Part shown: piece by piece, positions 9,799-20,680 of the stretch
Layout: every line of letters begins with the position of its first letter
How positions within the stretch are numbered: the first letter of the stretch is position 1
NCBI GenBank assembly: GCA_036003045.1
Contig: DASYSS010000036.1
Coordinates: 1 to 64,000, forward strand
DNA: 64,000 nucleotides
Direction: 5' to 3'
From: Gemmatimonadaceae bacterium
GTDB lineage: Bacteria > Gemmatimonadota > Gemmatimonadetes > Gemmatimonadales > Gemmatimonadaceae
Translations under genes and position numbers: made by a program
The notes under the pieces: generated by a model
Told to the model about the DNA's origin: nothing
Databases searched by the model: none
The model's input: the letters and a program-made list of their open reading frames with translations, nothing else

Positions 9799-11901
9799 CT
9801 AGGCGGAGATGGCGATGTCGGCGGCGGTCTGCGCCACATCGTCCTGGCATTCGGGCGTTTCCGCGACGGCATCGCGCGCGGCGGCGGGGAACAAACAGTG
9901 TACGGTCGCGCCGCCATCGGCGTTGTTCTCGGCCCACATGCGCCCGCCATGGGCCGCGACGATCGTTCGCGAGATGGAGAGGCCCAATCCGAGTCCTTCG
10001 CGCTTGGACGTCACGAACGGCTCGAAGAGGTGGTCGACCAGGTGCGCGGGGATTCCCGTTCCCGAGTCTCGCACCGAGAATCGAACGTGGCTCCCCTCCT
10101 GCACCACGATCACCGACAAACGCCGGTAGTGGGGCCGGACCGGCTCCATGGCTTCGCACGCGTTGAGAACCAGATTGAGCAGCACCTGCTGGAGCTGTAC
10201 GCGGTCGGCGAGCACCGGCGGAAGATCCCCCCCGATGACCGAGTTCGCGGCCACGCCGCGCGTGATCAATTCGGCGTGCGACAGCTCCACGACTTCGGTC
10301 ACGAGCTCGCCGGCGTCGAGCGGGAGAACGCGCGCCTCGCCGCGACGCAACAGGGCGCGCAGACGCCGAATCACTTGAGCGGCGCGGCGATCCTCTGCCA
10401 GGATGTCGCCGAGCGCGGCGTCGATCTCGGGCAGGTCGACGGGACGGCGTCTGAGCAGATGCCGAGCCGCTTCCGCGTTGTTCGAAATCGACGTCAGCGG
10501 CTGGTTGAGCTCGTGGGCGAGCGCGCCCGAGAGCTGCCCCAACGCCGTGACGCGCGCCAGGTGCGACAGCTCGCGGCGCTGTTCGTCCATCGCCACCTGC
10601 GCCTCGCGGCGCGGCGTTACGTCCGACCGGGTGACGACCGCGCCTCCGTCGCCGCGCTCCAACGCTTCGATGCTCAGGGCGTATCGGCGCCCGCCCGCCG
10701 CGTGGTCGTATTCCACTTCGACGCGCGTCACCTCGCGCGCCAACACCCGCGTCACGGCCGCGAGCGCGCGCGCCGCGATCGGGTCGCCCCGCTCTGCCCC
10801 GGCGCGACATGCGTTGAGGTAACTCCCGCCGACGCCGACCCGGTCGAACGCGCCCGCGGCCGGCGTATCCGCGAAACGCCGCCACGACTCGTTCACTTCG
10901 ACGACGACGGCCTGCGCGTCGAGAATGGCGACATGGTCGTGGAGCGATGCGAGGAGCGCGCGATGCAATTGCACCACGGTGCGTCGCGCTCCGCCGACCG
11001 CCGCGATGCACAATACCGGAATCGCCGTGAGGAGCACGAACAGCTGGAGAACGAGAATGTTCTCATCGGCCGTCGTGGAGGCGAAGAGGCCCGTTCTTCG
11101 ATCCGCGCTCCAGATGGCCACCAACGTGATCGCGCTGAGGCCGAGGCCCACCGCTCCCGTTCCGAAACGGAGGGCGGTCCAGATCAACACGGGGATCGGC
11201 GCGTAGAGCAGAAGCGCGAGCTGCCACCGGCTGCCGGCGGCGATGACGAACGCGAGCGATCCGCTGAGTATGAGCCCGGCGGCGATCACGGCGCCCTCCG
11301 CCGCGCGCGCGTGGCTCACGCGGTGATCGCGTCGTTTGGCGAGAGCGGCCCCGCCGAGTACGAACGCCGGGAGCAGCGTGAGCCCCGTGAGCGCATTCGA
11401 GAGAAACCATTCGCCCCACGAGCGCCAGTAGCCGGCCGACGCTCCGTGAAGCACAACATTCGCCGCGCCGATCGTCGCGCCGACCATCGGAGCGATGAGC
11501 ACCGCGGCGAGCGCGAAGCGCGCGAGGCTGTCGACGTCGTTCAACCGGAGCTGCCCCCTCAACGCCCAGCGCAACAACGCGACGGCGGTGAACGAACGCG
11601 CGAGGTTGGCGACGTCCGAGACGAGGACCCACGACAGACTCCAATGCGGCCACGACGCGAACGTGTGCGCCGCCACGTGGACCACGACGTACCAGCCCCA
11701 GTGGCGCTTTGGCGAGAGGAGCAGCGCCGCCGTGAGCGCCGCGTACGGCGGAAAGACGACGGCGCTCCCGAGCTCCGGGTAGCGCATCCACGGGCCGACG
11801 AAATTGCCGAGGATCGCGATCGGCGCAAACAGCAACATTCCGCGCCAAAGCCCGAGCGGCGCGGCGCCGGATGAAGGCGCGCTCACAGGCTTTTCGATCA
11901 T
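9799..11901 (-). CDS. MASE1-domain sensor histidine kinase with PAS domain (700 aa)
   Basis: Membrane histidine kinase. Residues 20-300 contain about eight hydrophobic helices typical of the MASE1 sensory domain (for example GLWRGMLLFAPIAILGNFVG). A PAS domain follows at about 315-430. The HisKA domain has phosphoacceptor H463 in GALAHELNQPLT, a motif typical of FixL-like kinases, and the ATPase domain shows the N-box (LNLVLNACEAM), G1 (RDSGTGIP) and GLGLGLSIS. It is directly upstream of the receiver protein, the likely partner. The signal sensed by MASE1 is unknown. Confidence 0.92.
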   Translation of the reverse strand: MIEKPVSAPSSGAAPLGLWRGMLLFAPIAILGNFVGPWMRYPELGSAVVFPPYAALTAALLLSPKRHWGWYVVVHVAAHTFASWPHWSLSWVLVSDVANLARSFTAVALLRWALRGQLRLNDVDSLARFALAAVLIAPMVGATIGAANVVLHGASAGYWRSWGEWFLSNALTGLTLLPAFVLGGAALAKRRDHRVSHARAAEGAVIAAGLILSGSLAFVIAAGSRWQLALLLYAPIPVLIWTALRFGTGAVGLGLSAITLVAIWSADRRTGLFASTTADENILVLQLFVLLTAIPVLCIAAVGGARRTVVQLHRALLASLHDHVAILDAQAVVVEVNESWRRFADTPAAGAFDRVGVGGSYLNACRAGAERGDPIAARALAAVTRVLAREVTRVEVEYDHAAGGRRYALSIEALERGDGGAVVTRSDVTPRREAQVAMDEQRRELSHLARVTALGQLSGALAHELNQPLTSISNNAEAARHLLRRRPVDLPEIDAALGDILAEDRRAAQVIRRLRALLRRGEARVLPLDAGELVTEVVELSHAELITRGVAANSVIGGDLPPVLADRVQLQQVLLNLVLNACEAMEPVRPHYRRLSVIVVQEGSHVRFSVRDSGTGIPAHLVDHLFEPFVTSKREGLGLGLSISRTIVAAHGGRMWAENNADGGATVHCLFPAAARDAVAETPECQDDVAQTAADIAISA

Positions 11902-12170
11902 CGACGTCGGAGCTTACCCGTACGCGGAGAGAGGTAAGCGTAAGCGGCCGGGCTCGGGCATGACGATACGACTTTGGTCCTATTTCAGCTCGTCTTCGAG
12001 GCGGCGTTGCGGAACGAGCGCCGGGACAACGACAATTGAGCGCGCGCCGAGCACGACATTGCCGGTCCCTTTGGCGACCGCCGACCAGCTTGCCCGACGC
12101 GTCGATGCGAAAGCGCATCGCGCAGCACTTCGATCAGGTGGTGTAAGCCGCGCGCCGCGCCCGGCGGTGC

Positions 12171-13861
<1,691 letters not shown>

Positions 13862-13865
<4 letters not shown>

Positions 13866-14941
13866 GACTCGTTCCGCGTTAGAAGGTTCACGCTGCGCGC
13901 CAGCAGCTCGTCCGCGACGGCAAACGGATTCGTCGTGCCGGCCTCCAGCGCACCCAACTGATCATCCAACCACGCGTTGGTGCCGGCGTCGGTCCAGATA
14001 CGGCTGCGCACCCGCATCTCAACGACGTCCTTCACGCGATCGCGCAACCGGGCCCGGCGGCGCGCGCCGAGCGTCCCGCTCTTTTCAAGATAGCCCCGGT
14101 GCCGGTCGGTCGCCTCGACGACCTCGGCGATCCCCTCCCCGTTGGATGCAACGGTTCGAATCACCGGGGGCGTCCAGTGTTCCGCATTGTCTTCGCGCGC
14201 TGCGGCGCGCGCGGCGCGCCGCGGATTCATGGACAGGTCCACACCGTGGTGCGCCGGCACGTTGCGCATCGTTGCCCCGTGCCTCAGCCCCAGCATCAGC
14301 TCGAGCTCATTACGAAGTCGATCCGCGCCCGGCCGATCCGATTTGTTCACGACGAAGACGTCGGCGATCTCCATCAAGCCGGCTTTGAGCGTCTGAATCG
14401 AGTCGCCCGACTCCGGAACGAGCACGACCACACTCGTATCCGCGGTCCGCGCGATGTCCAGCTCACTCTGCCCCACGCCCACCGTTTCGATCAGAATGCG
14501 ATCGAGACCGAAGGCGTCGAGCACGTCGGCGACTTCGCGCGTCGCCGCGGCGAGTCCGCCCAGCGAGCCGCGAGTGGCCATGGATCGAATGAAGACTCCC
14601 GGGTCCAGCGCGACCGCCTCCATGCGAATTCTGTCGCCGAGCAGCGCGCCACCGGTGAATGGAGACGTCGGATCGACGGCGACGATTCCCACGGAGAGCC
14701 CAGCCTCTCGATACGCGCGCGCGAGGTGGACCGTCAGCGTGCTCTTGCCCGCGCCCGGCGGTCCGGTGATGCCGATGCGCCGCGCATGACCAACGCGCGC
14801 GTGCAGTGCCGCCAAAACGCGGTCGAACCCGGGCCGGTGGTTTTCGACGACGCTCACGACGCGCGCGAGCGCCGCCTTGTGTCCAGCGTCGAAATCCGCG
14901 AGCAGCCGCGCGCGTCGATCGACCGCCGGAACGGTCGTCAC
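13862..14941 (-). CDS. MeaB/ArgK-type G-protein chaperone of the mutase (359 aa)
   Basis: P-loop GTPase of the MeaB family, which guards B12 acyl-CoA mutases: it gates cofactor loading and ejects inactivated cobalamin. Walker A is [12 protein letters not shown] (residues 57-68); the Mg/GTP motifs include ETVGVGQSE and the base-recognition NKSDRPGAD. It overlaps the mutase catalytic gene (ATGA), supporting a dedicated partnership. The start GTG 14941 overlaps the TGA of the preceding CorC-like gene. Length is normal for the family (330-360 aa). Confidence 0.92.
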
Positions 14942-15921
14942 GCTCCGCTCGGTTTCGGGGGGGCGCGCGGCGGCTCGGGCTCGTCGTGCTCGTCGCGGAT
15001 GTCGCCGACCAACTCCTCGAGGAGATCCTCGAGTGTGACGAGACCGAGTGCGTGGCCCGATTCGTCGCGTACGATGGCGAAGTGAAGTCGCTCGCGGAGC
15101 ATGCGAAACAGTAGCTCGTTGCAGGGAGCGCCGGGAGCGGAAAACGCGACGGGACGAAGGCGCGGCGGATCGTCGCCGTGGGCCTTGATCACATCGAACG
15201 CGTGGACCATGCCGATGATTTGGTCCAGCGTCCCATGGTAGATCGGCACGCGGCTGTAGCGCGACTGCGCGATCTGCGCGGCGAGAGTTCTCGGATCGAC
15301 GCCGTCCGGAAGCGCGAACATGTCCGATCGTGGCGTCATCACCTCCTTCACCACCTTCCCGCTGAATTCCACGACGCCGCTGATGATCGCGATCTCTTCG
15401 CGCTCGCCGATGCCCTCGAGCTCACCCTCGCGCAGCAATTCCTGGATGGGGTCGCGCACTTCGAGCGTTGGAACCGGAGGCACGGCGCGCACGACGAGCC
15501 GCGCGGCGGCTCGTCCGGTTGCGACGAGCGGCATCGTGACCATGTCCGCGAACCGCAGCTCGGGCAGCGTGGCCGCGGCGACCGCCGAGGGCCATCGACG
15601 CGCGATCGCGCGGGGCACGAGCTGTCCCGCGAGCACAACGAGACCGGCGAACACGGTCGCCGCGAGAAGTACGCCGGCGCCCTGCCCGCTCATGCCGATC
15701 AACACGCCGGCGACGACGAGGGTGAGCGCAACGCCCGCGCCCGCGGCGGTGAGCAATCGATGCGGACGCTCGAGATACGTCACGGCCGCGACCGACCCGC
15801 GCAGACGCCGCTCGGCCCAGTGGCGCAGCCAGATCCGGCTCACGAGACGCACGGCCGTACCGCCGCCCGTCAGCAACGCCACGACACCGAGCGCGACGAG
15901 AAGCGGCAGCGTGAGCGTCAT
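14938..15921 (-). CDS. CorC/HlyC-family CBS-domain membrane protein (327 aa)
   Basis: Second of two tandem CNNM/CorC-like genes. N-terminal 130 residues hold three hydrophobic helices (LLVALGVVALLTGG; LLTAAGAGVALTLVVAGVLI; GVLLAATVFAGLVVLAGQLV). Then a paired CBS module (IISGVVEFSGKVVKEVMTPR, IYHGTLDQIIGMVHAFDVI, HFAIVRDESGHALGLVTLED) and an acidic end (LLEELVGDIRDEHDEPE). The C-terminal CorC/HlyC transporter-associated domain is missing, so it is a short version compared with its neighbour. Known relatives are linked to Mg2+/Co2+ efflux. ATG 15921 overlaps the upstream TGA. Confidence 0.85.
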   Translation of the reverse strand: MTLTLPLLVALGVVALLTGGGTAVRLVSRIWLRHWAERRLRGSVAAVTYLERPHRLLTAAGAGVALTLVVAGVLIGMSGQGAGVLLAATVFAGLVVLAGQLVPRAIARRWPSAVAAATLPELRFADMVTMPLVATGRAAARLVVRAVPPVPTLEVRDPIQELLREGELEGIGEREEIAIISGVVEFSGKVVKEVMTPRSDMFALPDGVDPRTLAAQIAQSRYSRVPIYHGTLDQIIGMVHAFDVIKAHGDDPPRLRPVAFSAPGAPCNELLFRMLRERLHFAIVRDESGHALGLVTLEDLLEELVGDIRDEHDEPEPPRAPPKPSGA

Positions 15922-17162
15922 TCGATCTCCGCCGCGTGGCGGGCCTCGAGCCGCTCGAAGTACACGCGCTCGATGCGGCGGCGTCGAACGCGCTCGACCA
16001 CGACGCGAAACCCGGAGTGCGCCAACCACTCGCCCGACCGCGGCACGCGGCGAAAGAGGGCGTACACCAACCCGCCGACGGTGGCGACGTCCTCGACGCC
16101 GAAATCGGTCTCGAGACGCTCGGCCAACTCGTCGATCGGCACGTTGCCGCTCACCCAGAACCGGTCGGCGCCCTGCTGCTCGATCGGCGGTTCCTCGACG
16201 TCGTACTCGTCGCGGATCTCGCCGACGATTTCCTCGAGGATGTCCTCGATGGTGATGAGCCCCGCCGTGCCGCCGTATTCGTCGCTGACGATGGCGATAT
16301 GCGTACGGCTCGCCTGAAACTCGCGAAGCTGCGCGTCGATCCGTTTGGAGACGGGAATGAACGTCGCCCGGCGCACCAGCGAGCCCCAACCGTTCGTCGG
16401 CTCCTCGTCGGCGACGATGGCCGGCAGCACGTCCTTGGCGTAGAGAATCCCGACGATGTCGTCGATCGTCTCGCGGAACACCGGCAATCGCGCGTGCTCC
16501 GAGCTGCGAATACGGTCCAGCGTTTCGGACCAGGGTGTTTCGGCTTCGATGCCGACCATGTCCACGCGAGGGACCATGATCTCCTGCACCTCGGTCTCGC
16601 CGAGCGAAAAGACGCCGTGGATCAATTCCTCCTCGGCCGACGAGACTTCCGCCTCCGCGGCGACGACCTCTCGGAACTGCTCGGCGGACGTCTCACGGTC
16701 CTCGTCGTCTGGCGGCGCGGGGGGAATCACGACGTGGAGCGCGCGGTCGATGAGCTGGCCGAGCGTCACGGCCGGGCTCAGAATCACGCTGACGAATCGA
16801 GTGAGCGGCTCGAAGCGCGGCACGCTGGCCTCCGCGTCGGCCTCGCCGATCGCGGGGCCCATGCCTTCGGCGACGATGCACACGAGCATTGCCGCGATGA
16901 CGATCGCGAAGAATCGGACTGGAAAAGACGCGAGCGGAAGTCGCAGCGCTTGGGCGAACGCCGCGCCCGCGACGACGTACGCCAGCACGCGGGCCATCGA
17001 CAGCGCGCGGTGGTCGCGCTCGCGGTCGGCGAATTCCGCGTCCCACACGGTGGCCGTCTCCGAAACGTGCGACACGAGGAGCGCGGAATCCGCGGCGGCG
17101 CACGCCGACGCGACGAGCGTCGCCACCGCGCCGACGATCCACGCCGCGATCTCGACAATCAT
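15918..17162 (-). CDS. CNNM/CorC-HlyC family membrane protein (414 aa)
   Basis: Full-length member: DUF21-like transmembrane part (residues 1-130), CBS pair around 175-300 (FSLGETEVQEIMVPRVDMVG, RETIDDIVGILYAKDV, IAIVSDEYGGTAGLITIEDI) and a CorC/HlyC C-terminal domain (FWVSGNVPIDELAERLETDF). Such proteins are associated with magnesium or cobalt homeostasis. ATG 17162 (MIVEIAAWIVG) is selected because it overlaps the ybeY stop; the upstream open frame to 17216 lies inside ybeY. Together with the next gene it may form a heteromeric transporter. Confidence 0.88.
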   Translation of the reverse strand: MIVEIAAWIVGAVATLVASACAAADSALLVSHVSETATVWDAEFADRERDHRALSMARVLAYVVAGAAFAQALRLPLASFPVRFFAIVIAAMLVCIVAEGMGPAIGEADAEASVPRFEPLTRFVSVILSPAVTLGQLIDRALHVVIPPAPPDDEDRETSAEQFREVVAAEAEVSSAEEELIHGVFSLGETEVQEIMVPRVDMVGIEAETPWSETLDRIRSSEHARLPVFRETIDDIVGILYAKDVLPAIVADEEPTNGWGSLVRRATFIPVSKRIDAQLREFQASRTHIAIVSDEYGGTAGLITIEDILEEIVGEIRDEYDVEEPPIEQQGADRFWVSGNVPIDELAERLETDFGVEDVATVGGLVYALFRRVPRSGEWLAHSGFRVVVERVRRRRIERVYFERLEARHAAEIE

Positions 17163-17650
17163 CGGCGTGCCCCGGTGCGCGTCAGGCGCCGCACGATCCG
17201 CTCCTGTTTTCGCCACATCGGCGACCGTTCGCGCGTCGCCCCCTCCGGATGGTCATGGCCAAGCACGTGCAGCGTTCCATGCACGACGAGCCGGAGGATC
17301 TCCTCTCGCACCGGCACGCCGCGGGCCGCCGCGTTCGCGCGCGCGACGTCCGGCGCGATGTACACGTCGCCGATCACCGCGTCGCGGGTGGACGCGCGCG
17401 AAAACGAAAACGAGATCACGTCGGTCGCGCCGCGGTGCCCGAGGTGCGTGCGATTCATTCGCGCGATGGCCGGGCGATCGACGAGCGTCACGGAAACGAG
17501 CGCGTTACGCACACGCTCCGTCCGCAGAACGGCCCGGGCGGCGGCGGCGAGCTTCGCCGCCGCGACGGGCGAGCGAACGCCGGACGTGGACACGTCCACG
17601 TCGAGGCTCACGCTCGAACGCGTGGTGGGTGGGGGCACACGCGCGATCAA
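17159..17650 (-). CDS. ybeY: Endoribonuclease YbeY
   Basis: Zinc metalloendoribonuclease involved in 16S rRNA 3' maturation and ribosome quality control. The three-histidine metal site is complete (HGTLHVLGHDH), preceded by NRTHLGHRGATDVISFSF and GDVYIAPD, the conserved family segments. Length 163 aa is normal. The longest start is TTG 17650 overlapping the phoH stop (TTGA); a GTG four codons further in is a good alternative. Position between phoH and a CorC-like gene is the classical phoH-ybeY-corC order seen in many bacteria. Confidence 0.93.
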   Translation of the reverse strand: MIARVPPPTTRSSVSLDVDVSTSGVRSPVAAAKLAAAARAVLRTERVRNALVSVTLVDRPAIARMNRTHLGHRGATDVISFSFSRASTRDAVIGDVYIAPDVARANAAARGVPVREEILRLVVHGTLHVLGHDHPEGATRERSPMWRKQERIVRRLTRTGARR

Positions 17651-18624
17651 ACCTGACTGTCGGCCGCGTACGCGCGAACGATGTCGCGGACGAGGCGGTG
17701 GCGAACCACGTCCAGCTCCGTGAAATAGTGAAACCCGATCCCGTCGATGCCCGGCAGGATTCGCTCGACTTGCATGAGCCCCGAATCCTCGCGCTTCGGC
17801 AGATCGACCTGTGTCTTGTCGCCCGTGATCACCATGCGCGAGTTCACGCCAAGACGCGTGAGCAGCATTTTCATTTGCATCGTCGTGGCGTTCTGCGCCT
17901 CGTCGACGATGACGAACGCGTCGCCGAGGGTCCGTCCGCGCATGAAGGCGAGCGGCGCGACCTCGATCACACGCTGCTCCAGCGCCTTCTGCACCCGCTC
18001 GAACGGCATCATGTCGTCGAGCGCGTCGTAGAGCGGGCGCAGGTACGGGTCGATTTTCGCCTGCATGTCGCCGGGAAGAAATCCGAGGTTCTCCCCCGCT
18101 TCGACCGCGGGCCGCGCGAGGACGATGCGCCGCACGCGTTTTCGCGCCAGCGCGTCGACGGCCGCGGCGACGGCGAGATAAGTCTTGCCCGTTCCCGCCG
18201 GTCCGATCCCGACGACGATGTCGTTGTCCTGGATCATTCGCAGGTACTCGGTCTGCCCGGGCGTCTTCGGCTGAATGACGCGGCGCACGCCGGGCAGCGC
18301 GATGCGAGTGCCGTTGCCGCCTTGCGGTCCGGCCGGCGTCTCGAATTCGTCCTCGTGACGATCCACCAAGTCGCCGAAGCGCAGGATGTCGTCGGGGGTC
18401 AGGTCGCGATGCTGGCGCGCCGCCTCGATCATCCGGTGCGCGATTCCACTCGCGCGCGACACCAGCTCGGCGGACCCCGAGATCGTGAGCGTGTCGCCGC
18501 GCAACGTCACTCGCGCGCCGGTGACGCGCGAGAGCTCGACGAGGTTGCCGTCGTTGACGCCCGCCAGCGTGAGCGGGTCGGCACCCTCGGTGGAAAGGCG
18601 CTCGGTCACCACGCCGTCGGTCAC
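17647..18624 (-). CDS. PhoH-family ATPase
   Basis: PhoH-like P-loop ATPase (325 aa) with an N-terminal KH-like stretch and Walker A GPAGTGKT near residue 145, Walker B FVIVDEAQN, and the segment MVITGDKTQVDLP typical of the family. The family is thought to act on RNA; it is usually beside ybeY, as here. Start GTG 18624 overlaps the aspS TGA (GTGA). No regulatory site of its own is visible. Confidence 0.92.
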   Translation of the reverse strand: MTDGVVTERLSTEGADPLTLAGVNDGNLVELSRVTGARVTLRGDTLTISGSAELVSRASGIAHRMIEAARQHRDLTPDDILRFGDLVDRHEDEFETPAGPQGGNGTRIALPGVRRVIQPKTPGQTEYLRMIQDNDIVVGIGPAGTGKTYLAVAAAVDALARKRVRRIVLARPAVEAGENLGFLPGDMQAKIDPYLRPLYDALDDMMPFERVQKALEQRVIEVAPLAFMRGRTLGDAFVIVDEAQNATTMQMKMLLTRLGVNSRMVITGDKTQVDLPKREDSGLMQVERILPGIDGIGFHYFTELDVVRHRLVRDIVRAYAADSQV

Positions 18625-20408
18625 GCCTTGGTGTCCGTCACTGTGATGTGAAGCTCGGTCAGGTCCTCCGCCGGCACCGGCGAAGGAGCGCCCTCGAACA
18701 GTGCGCGCGCGGCCGTCGTTTTCGGGAACGCGATGACGTCGCGCAATGAACCGGCATGCGCCAGCTGCATCGCGATCCGGTCGAAGCCGAACGCGATGCC
18801 GCCGTGAGGCGGCGCGCCCGCGCGCAGCCCCTCGAGCAGGAATCCAAATCGCGCGGCGGCCGTCGCCTCGTCGATGCCGAGCAGCGAGAAGATCCGCCCC
18901 TGGAGACGAGGGTCGCTGATACGAATGCTGCCGCCGCCGAGCTCCGTGCCGTTCAGCACGCAGTCGTACGCTTGCGCCCGCGCGCGTTCCGGCGCGCTGT
19001 CGAGCAGCGGCACGTCGGCGGGCATCGGCGACGTGAACGGATGATGCACCGCGCCAAGCGCGCCCGTGACCGGATCACGCTCGAACATCGGAAAATCCAT
19101 CACCCACAAGAAACTCAGCACGGAATCCGGAACGAGATTCAACCGTCGCGCGACGTCCTGCCGCACGCGATCGAGCGCCGGGTTCGACACGCGATCCGGT
19201 CCGGCGACGAAGAGCGCGAGCTCACCCTCGGCGAGGCTGAGCTGCTGGTTCGCGCCTTCGGGAAGGAATTTCGCGACCGGCCCGTCGAGCGCGCCGTTGA
19301 CGAATTTGAGCCGCAGCAGTCCAGCGGCGCCCGCCTTCTTCGCTTCGCCTTCGAGCTCGTCGACTTGTTTGCGCGACAGCGTCGCGCCGCCGGGCACGCG
19401 AATGCCGCGCACGCGTCCTCCGGCGTCGAGCGCGGCCTTGGCGATGGCGTAGTCCGTCGCGCGGAACACGTCGCTCGCATCGAAGATCTCCAGGCCATAC
19501 CGCGTATCCGGCCGGTCCGACCCGTAGCGGTCCATCGCCTCGGCGTACGTCATCCGGGGGAACGTCACTGGAATCTCGAAGCCCGCCTCGCGCCATAGAG
19601 CACCAACGAGCCCCTCGCTCAGACGCAGAATGTCCTCCGCCTGAACGAACGACGCTTCGATGTCGATTTGCGTGAACTCCGGCTGTCGGTCCTGCCGCAG
19701 ATCCTCGTCGCGGAAACAGCGGGCGATCTGGAAGTAGCGGTCGAACCCCGAGACCATGAGCAGCTGCTTGTACAGCTGCGGCGATTGCGGAAGCGCGTAG
19801 AACTCGCCGGCGTGCACGCGGCTCGGCACCAGATAGTCGCGTGCCCCTTCGGGCGTCGGCTTCGTGAGAATGGGCGTTTCGATCTCGAAGAAGCCGCTCT
19901 CGCTCAAATAGCGCCGCGTCGCCTGCATCAGCCGGTGGCGCAGGATGATGTTCTCCTGCAGCTCGGGACGGCGCAGGTCGAGGAACCGGTGTCGCAGGCG
20001 CAGCTCTTCCGCGGCGAGATTCTCGTTGCGCGCGCGAGCCACGGGAATCGCCGGCGGCGTGGCCGGGCCGACGATCGTCAACGTGGTTCCGCGCACCTCG
20101 ACCTCACCCGTGTCGAGCTCCGGGTTCTTCATCGCTTCGGGACGCGCGACGACTTCGCCCTCGATGACGACGACCGTCTCGGGCCCGAGCGCCGCCGCCG
20201 CCGCGCAGACCTCCTGCGCGCAGTGCTTCGGATCGAACGACACCTGCACGATTCCCGCGCGATCGCGCAGATCGACGAACGTGAGTCCGCCGAGGTCGCG
20301 ATTGCGGTGGACCCAACCGCCGAGGCGCACACGCTGGCTCACGTCGGAGGCGCGGAGCGCTCCGCACAAATGCGTGCGCAGGGTCGTTGCGAGATGGTTG
20401 TCGTTCAT
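18621..20408 (-). CDS. aspS: Aspartyl-tRNA synthetase
   Basis: Class IIb synthetase charging tRNA-Asp (595 aa, normal bacterial size). The N-terminal OB-fold contains VRLGGWVHRNRDLGGLTFVD; motif 2 is FRDEDLRQDRQPEFTQIDIE; a GAD insertion domain follows; motif 3 is GIAFGFDRIAMQLA. Start ATG 20408 (MNDNHLATTLRTHLCG) fits the family; the frame is open to 20534 but that extension is low-complexity basic. Head of the aspS-phoH-ybeY-corC-corC-meaB-mutase run, in which every junction overlaps. Whether it also charges tRNA-Asn cannot be told here. Confidence 0.96.
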   Translation of the reverse strand: MNDNHLATTLRTHLCGALRASDVSQRVRLGGWVHRNRDLGGLTFVDLRDRAGIVQVSFDPKHCAQEVCAAAAALGPETVVVIEGEVVARPEAMKNPELDTGEVEVRGTTLTIVGPATPPAIPVARARNENLAAEELRLRHRFLDLRRPELQENIILRHRLMQATRRYLSESGFFEIETPILTKPTPEGARDYLVPSRVHAGEFYALPQSPQLYKQLLMVSGFDRYFQIARCFRDEDLRQDRQPEFTQIDIEASFVQAEDILRLSEGLVGALWREAGFEIPVTFPRMTYAEAMDRYGSDRPDTRYGLEIFDASDVFRATDYAIAKAALDAGGRVRGIRVPGGATLSRKQVDELEGEAKKAGAAGLLRLKFVNGALDGPVAKFLPEGANQQLSLAEGELALFVAGPDRVSNPALDRVRQDVARRLNLVPDSVLSFLWVMDFPMFERDPVTGALGAVHHPFTSPMPADVPLLDSAPERARAQAYDCVLNGTELGGGSIRISDPRLQGRIFSLLGIDEATAAARFGFLLEGLRAGAPPHGGIAFGFDRIAMQLAHAGSLRDVIAFPKTTAARALFEGAPSPVPAEDLTELHITVTDTKA

Positions 20409-20562
20409 CGAAGAGTGAGTCGTCGGAGCGGCAGCCGCGTCGACGTCGCGCCGCGAAGTCGAGCGCGCCGGAGGCTGAGGGGGGGCGATCGTCACGACGC
20501 GTCGTCGACGCGTGTCGGCGATGTCGCGGCCCAAGCCCCGTCGTCCGGATCGTGCGGGGCGA

Positions 20563-20625
20563 GAAGCAGATTCTGCTTCGTCGTGTGGTTCATTCCAGTC
20601 CTCGGAATGTAGGGCCCGCGGGCCC
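20563..20625. promoter_or_regulatory. Three inverted repeats between aspS and the outer-membrane gene
   Basis: Three separate inverted repeats lie in 63 bp of the divergent intergenic region: 20563-20579 (8-bp arms GAAGCAGA/TCTGCTTC around one base), 20591-20609 (CATTCC and GGAATG around 7 bases) and a perfect 14-bp palindrome of G/C at 20612-20625. The last one ends 19 bp before the -35 box of the plus-strand gene. They could be operator sites or RNA hairpins in the aspS leader. No T-rich tail follows, so they are not typical terminators. Confidence 0.35.
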
Positions 20626-20644
20626 CGGACGGTAGTGATTTTGC

Positions 20645-20673
20645 TTGACCGTCCGCGCGCGCCCCACTAACCT
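20645..20673 (+). promoter_or_regulatory. Sigma-70-like promoter for the 20681 gene
   Basis: TTGACC at 20645-20650 and TAACCT at 20668-20673 are separated by 17 bp. The start codon follows 8 bases after the -10 box, so the transcript would be nearly leaderless. The layout closely resembles the promoter before truA at 34242. Confidence 0.5.
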
Positions 20674-20680
20674 CAAGTAT

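Noticed and set aside
9364-11874. 836-codon open frame antisense to the MASE1 histidine kinase
   Set aside because: Arg/Asp/Gly-rich composition without any domain; it mirrors the codon bias of the real kinase on the other strand.
11902-12170. Possible gene remnant on the minus strand ending in VVVPALVPQRRLEDELK
   Set aside because: The stretch looks protein-like but has no start codon in frame except a GTG giving 24 residues. No homologue is recognised, so it is left as intergenic.
16456-18651. 731-codon plus-strand frame over ybeY, phoH and the CorC-like genes
   Set aside because: Spans several well-identified minus-strand genes and shows only Ser/Arg-rich shadow composition.
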